The position numbers and the translations under genes are program-made. 64,000 bases of DNA, from the NCBI GenBank assembly GCA_016630905.1, contig WBMQ01000002.1, forward strand, positions 2,232,001 to 2,296,000. Direction: 5' to 3'. The notes below the pieces were generated by a model. The model did not search any database, had not been told where the DNA came from, and was given only the letters and a program-made list of their open reading frames with translations. The DNA comes from Capillidium heterosporum. Its lineage: Eukaryota; Entomophthoromycota; Entomophthoromycetes; Entomophthorales; Capillidiaceae. Shown here in pieces: positions 60,190 to 64,000 of the stretch (the first letter of the stretch is position 1; every line of letters begins with the position of its first letter).

Positions 60190-62115
60190 ATGAATATGCA
60201 GAAATTCATTTCAACCCCAACCTCAAACAACAAGCCTACAAGTATAAATGGCACGCCTCAACCCTTATGTTCCAACCTACAGAGATCTTATAAGGATAAA
60301 GCAGCTTTCCGCATCCAACTTTTAGAATCTCTCCTGGAGGAAAAGATAAGCTGCCTGGAAGAGTATCTCAAGTTCATAGAAGCCAATTTAGATGACGTTA
60401 AATATAGAGATGGTACAACTTTAAAACCAACCAGGAGGACGCTCATAAGGTATTTAATATGGGTTAAAAACAAATCGCAAACCTTTCGAGCTATAGTTAA
60501 AGAATCTAGAAGCAACAAGAGAAGTAGGGAGGAAGACAATCTATTACAGCTAAATTTTATGCAAAGTGTCAATTTGGAAATCAACCAACAAGCCTACCTC
60601 TTAAACCGGATGGTACGGCAGCATTCAGTTAAAAGCCCAAAGCTACTCAGCACACAAGGTAATCGTATTATTTCAAGCAAGCATATAGGGCCGATAGAAA
60701 CCAATGGTCTTTTGATATCTGACATACTCAAGGACGGCATCGAGCTCTACTGTACTAGTCTCGACTCCGAAGCATTTTGGCTCGACCGAGCTTCCATAAC
60801 CAAACTTGTATATTCCAAAGAAAACTCGTTGCTTAAGCGTCTACTCTTCGATACCTTCTTTAAGCACATGGCTGTAACCAAGTATGGTGCTAGCTTCCAA
60901 TACCTAGATGAGACCGCTCCCGTTGAAACTCTACTTCCCCACTGCTATGCCAACCCCAGTCGGGAAGGTATAATTGCACTGCTGTTCTTAGGATTGGGAG
61001 AGACCTGGAGATTTAATCTCACCAAGACTAAGCTTTACCTTGGGCAAGCCTTTAGGATGGCCAATATACTAGGGCTAAATCCCGACAGCCATGACCATAT
61101 CATAATTGATGATAAGGCTTCTGAAAACGAGGAACCATGGAAGTCACAGCTTTGGCAGACGTTGATGTTCGCTCACAACATGGTTTTTTCCATCATACCT
61201 GGACTGCCTTTAGTTCGTACTAAGACAAAAATGGCTTTTGAACACATCTACAATTCGATCTACTGCCATCCTACCTTGATTCGCAGCCTCAAGAATATAG
61301 CCGAAAATGAGAACCGTTTTGGAAATAGTGGTAAGATCGATACCATTCCCATTGTCAAAGTAGAAAAGGCCGATAAAGCTGCTTTAGATGAGGCTAAGCA
61401 GTACTTCCGAAGCGTTCTAAAGAGTGGTATGATGCAGAGTCAATTGCTATTTAATATCTATGCCGAGCAGTCTAGAAGCACCGATGAAGTTGAAGACAGA
61501 TATCTCGATATACCTAGGGACGAATTTTTAAAGATTGAGAGGGAGCTCGACTTGGCCATCGAAAGGACGCCCAAAAGGTATTTAGTACCTATTGTAGTCC
61601 CCCAGTTCTACCTGTGTAACCATATGATGCTTAAAAACTTTGCATTCGAGCATACCTACAAAATAGCCTTTGCCTACAACGGTCTGCTTGCTTACAAGAT
61701 TTCGCTATACTACCCGCTGGCTTTCATAAACCCTAGGCCTCAGATTTTAGCTGACAATGAGTCCTGGATAAAAGTTGTGGACGCCGCCGACCGACTTTAC
61801 GACTTTTTTGTCCTGTTCATTCGAAAGTTTTTAAGTATGGAGAACCCGTCATCCGTTCAGATGGCCAATTTCCCCGACATGTTACCGGCCATCTACACGT
61901 ATCTCAACTGCATCATCCATAGCTCTGTAGATAATTGGCTGTTTGGTGTCTACTTAGGTAAGGCTCAAGCTTTAGTCGAAGGGTTAGAGACCATTGTCGA
62001 ATCTATAAATACAACTTTGGATGCTCAAGCTTCGCTTAACATATTGAAAAAAGTATTACCTAGATTCAAACTACCAGAACCCTATGTCCTTAAGCTGAAG
62101 TTGTCAAAAGATTAG
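60190..62115 (+). CDS. Fungal transcription-factor-like protein, paralogue 2
   Basis: Single exon, 641 residues, colinear with paralogue 1: coiled coil AAFRIQLLESLLEEKISCL at the N-terminus without a zinc cluster, the middle homology region (GIELYCTSLDSEAFWLDRAS, LYLGQAFRMANILGLNPD) and an identical C-terminal layout (PEPYVLKLKLSKD). Outside the shared 224-base tract the two are similar but clearly diverged. No frame defect. Same role expected as paralogue 1; nothing indicates the target. Confidence 0.82.
   Translation: MNMQKFISTPTSNNKPTSINGTPQPLCSNLQRSYKDKAAFRIQLLESLLEEKISCLEEYLKFIEANLDDVKYRDGTTLKPTRRTLIRYLIWVKNKSQTFRAIVKESRSNKRSREEDNLLQLNFMQSVNLEINQQAYLLNRMVRQHSVKSPKLLSTQGNRIISSKHIGPIETNGLLISDILKDGIELYCTSLDSEAFWLDRASITKLVYSKENSLLKRLLFDTFFKHMAVTKYGASFQYLDETAPVETLLPHCYANPSREGIIALLFLGLGETWRFNLTKTKLYLGQAFRMANILGLNPDSHDHIIIDDKASENEEPWKSQLWQTLMFAHNMVFSIIPGLPLVRTKTKMAFEHIYNSIYCHPTLIRSLKNIAENENRFGNSGKIDTIPIVKVEKADKAALDEAKQYFRSVLKSGMMQSQLLFNIYAEQSRSTDEVEDRYLDIPRDEFLKIERELDLAIERTPKRYLVPIVVPQFYLCNHMMLKNFAFEHTYKIAFAYNGLLAYKISLYYPLAFINPRPQILADNESWIKVVDAADRLYDFFVLFIRKFLSMENPSSVQMANFPDMLPAIYTYLNCIIHSSVDNWLFGVYLGKAQALVEGLETIVESINTTLDAQASLNILKKVLPRFKLPEPYVLKLKLSKD
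60724..60947 (+). repeat. 224-base identity tract, copy 2
   Basis: Partner of 58462-58685. The first mismatches lie immediately outside on both sides. Confidence 0.9.
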
Positions 62116-62578
62116 GACACTTTTCTTGGAATTGTTTATTTTAACTTGGTATTAAACATTGTATTAGTGTATAAGTTCCTAATCTAATGGCTTCAAATAT
62201 AGCCTAGTGTTTTTTTGTTTGTCAAGTATATACTTTTAATCCCTAGCACTCAAACAGTAGAATTAAGAAATCATTTATCGGTAAATACGTAGTTGCTCAG
62301 TTTTATATGTAGAACAATACATAATTTATAAATGAGCTGATAATTACTTAATAGCCTAATTGATATTTAATAGGAAAATGTGCTATAGGTTTAATACTGC
62401 TTAATTACTCAGTTTAATAGTATTTCATCTTATATCTAAGTAGATTCCAGATTACTAGTAAATACCTAAACAAACTTGTAAACTTCTGTAAACTATTTAA
62501 AAAAGTGTACACTATGTAGTTGCTACCTTACTGTATATAAGCCTATATTTGTGGAATGGCTTTACAATTCCATAGAAA
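62116..62578. other. Intergenic region
   Basis: AT-rich 3' flank of paralogue 2; nothing recognised before the inverted repeat. Confidence 0.5.
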
Positions 62579-62820
62579 CCATACTAATTTGTATAAATTA
62601 CTTTGCTATAAAGCTACTTAGTAACTGCATAATAGATTGAGAAACCTAGTAATTACTATAGCAACTGCATAATTACTAGTGACTACCTAATTGCTATAGT
62701 AACTACGTAATTAAAAGGCATTTGATTTTTGTGTAATCAACAAATGATTGCAGATTATTCAATCTATTATGCAGTTACTAAGTAGTTTTGTAGTAAAATG
62801 GTTTATGCAAATTGGCAATA
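62579..62820. repeat. MITE-like inverted repeat
   Basis: Left arm 62579-62640 and right arm 62760-62820 are imperfect reverse complements of about 60 bases; the inner part (CTACTTAGTAACTGCATAAT plus AGATTG) is perfect. The 119-base loop is full of short CTA/TAG palindromes. No coding capacity, so at most a non-autonomous element. Confidence 0.6.
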
Positions 62821-63556
62821 CTATTTCGAATTTATTGGCTAATCTATTTAAATGCAGCTATTACACATTAAGCTAGTAATTAAATAAGCTCTTCCTATCA
62901 ATTCAATTAGAAATCAACTTTGTATTATTCTATAAACTACATATTAGTTTACATACAAAATAACTAGTATACTATTGTACAGTTTCTTTATAACTAAGAA
63001 GTTATACAGTCCAATATTAAACTACCATACTAACTGTATAATCACTTTGAAGATACACAATTATTAAATGCCTTATTATATAACTATACTAACTGTTCAT
63101 TTTATAGATGACTGCACATTTAGCTGGAAAGTGTAACTTTATTCTAGTGAATCTCATTATAGTTTATACAATAAGTTTGAACGGTGATTTAAAAGTGCCG
63201 TTCTTGTAATCTTATAAATCACCAGAACAAAATTCACTAAAATACCGACAAATATATACTTTTAATTAATTCTTTATATATAATGTCCTTTTCAATATAA
63301 TACATATTTTATATCAAAACTGTTCAATTTTAGTTGTTTCTCTTTTATGTGTTTGAGTAGTAAAAGTTACCTTTATATCCAATAGAACACAGATAGTCTA
63401 GTAATTCTACAAATTTGATTTATTAACTTTAGCCAATAGGTTCATGAAGACCTGCTATTGCATAAAATATCCAATAAATAATAGGTTTGGAAAAGATATC
63501 AGATAGCAACCAAACTTCAGTTTCTTTTATTTCTTTATAGCAATCAACAATCCGTT
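62821..63556. other. Promoter region of paralogue 3
   Basis: AT-rich; the right part resembles the spacer upstream of paralogue 2. Confidence 0.5.
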
Positions 63557-64000
63557 ATGGATCGATTACACTTCCTTTCAACCCCGTCCTCATGCGATAA
63601 ACCTATGGATGTTGTCAACTCTTCACAGCTCATCAGTGCCAATATACAAAAATCCTACAAGGAAAAAGCAACCATTCGTATCCAGCTTTTAGAATCTCTA
63701 TTGGAAGAAAAGCTGAGTTATCTAGAAGGGTATCTTAAATTTATAGAATCCGATATAGATAGGTTTAGCTGTAAGAGTAGTATAAACTCAAGTCCAGCCA
63801 AAATAGCATTTATAAAGTATTTAGTATGGGTCAAAAATAAGGCAAAAATCTACCAAACTATGTTGAAGGAGTCTAAGGATAACAAAAGAAGTAGGGAGGA
63901 AAGGCAGATAATGCATCTAGAGTTTATACGTAATATAAGTTCGAAAGTCGACCAGCAGACTCATCTCTTAAATAGGATAGTGCAACAGTATTCGATTAAA
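63557..64000 (+). CDS. Fungal transcription-factor-like protein, paralogue 3, cut by window end
   Basis: The first 148 codons are open to the last base. MDRLHFLSTPSS at the start, coiled coil ATIRIQLLESLLEEKLSYL and NNKRSRE-like element match paralogues 1 and 2 in order, again with no Zn2Cys6 cluster. The rest lies beyond the window. Confidence 0.8.
   Translation, partial: MDRLHFLSTPSSCDKPMDVVNSSQLISANIQKSYKEKATIRIQLLESLLEEKLSYLEGYLKFIESDIDRFSCKSSINSSPAKIAFIKYLVWVKNKAKIYQTMLKESKDNKRSREERQIMHLEFIRNISSKVDQQTHLLNRIVQQYSIK

Overview
This window is nuclear DNA from a fungus. The evidence is the gene content (BUR1/CDK9-type kinase, SPC98/GCP3, eRF3 with PABP-binding motifs, a Zap1-like zinc-finger factor, a Hal4/Sat4-type kinase, Vip1/Asp1, RRP43, Yop1, a NodB chitin deacetylase-like protein, fungal-type transcription factors), many short introns of about 40-55 bases with CTAAC/CTAAT-like branch sites, two nuclear tRNA genes and a decayed Ty3/gypsy retroelement. 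Base composition is AT-rich throughout. The lineage cannot be fixed from one window; a non-Dikarya or other yeast-like fungus is only a guess.

Layout. 1-6.3 kb: 3' part of a phosphoglucomutase/phosphopentomutase gene (+), a BUR1/CDK9 kinase (-) and a gamma-tubulin complex gene (-). 7.8-8.1 kb: a short unknown gene. 9.4-11.8 kb: eRF3 (-), with tandem micro-exons. 12.6-13.8 kb: an unknown three-exon gene (+). 14.8-15.6 kb: a gamma-glutamylcyclotransferase-like protein (+). 16.3-17.7 kb: a C2H2 factor (-). 18.8-19.6 kb: an MPU1-type PQ-loop protein (-). 20.4 kb: tRNA-Gln(CUG). 22.1-23.5 kb: a Hal4-type kinase (+). 24.3 kb: tRNA-Trp(CCA). 25.8-26.4 kb: an F-box remnant. 27.1-28.6 kb: a secreted Pro/Lys/Glu repeat protein (-). 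30.0-32.3 kb: a divergent pair, a conserved fungal protein (-) and exosome RRP43 (+). 32.9-35.8 kb: Vip1 (-). 37-38.8 kb: a dead Zn2Cys6 factor. 39.4-44.4 kb: Yop1 (+), triosephosphate isomerase (-) and isovaleryl-CoA dehydrogenase (-). 45.1 kb: a small secreted peptide gene. 45.6-52.4 kb: a decayed Ty3/gypsy element that carries a dUTPase domain. 52.9-53.8 kb: a NodB protein with a damaged metal site. 54-56.5 kb: a very AT-rich block next to an LTR-like fragment. 57.9-64 kb: three tandem paralogues of a transcription-factor-like protein, the last cut by the window end.

The most unusual signal is a recurrent need for a +1 change of reading frame inside otherwise well-conserved genes: GCP3 several times, the C2H2 factor, RRP43, isovaleryl-CoA dehydrogenase twice, perhaps the PQ-loop gene and the CDK. 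In at least two cases conserved residues place the shift exactly on a stop codon, skipping its T, the arrangement known from antizyme. Other genes here (eRF3, Vip1, TPI, Yop1, both kinase domains, the tandem factors) read cleanly apart from one CDK junction. Assembly insertion errors, gene decay and programmed frameshifting all remain possible. Other notable signals are the duplicated micro-exons in eRF3, the dUTPase between protease and reverse transcriptase in the retroelement, an inverted LTR segment at its 5' end, and a 224-base gene-conversion tract between two tandem paralogues.
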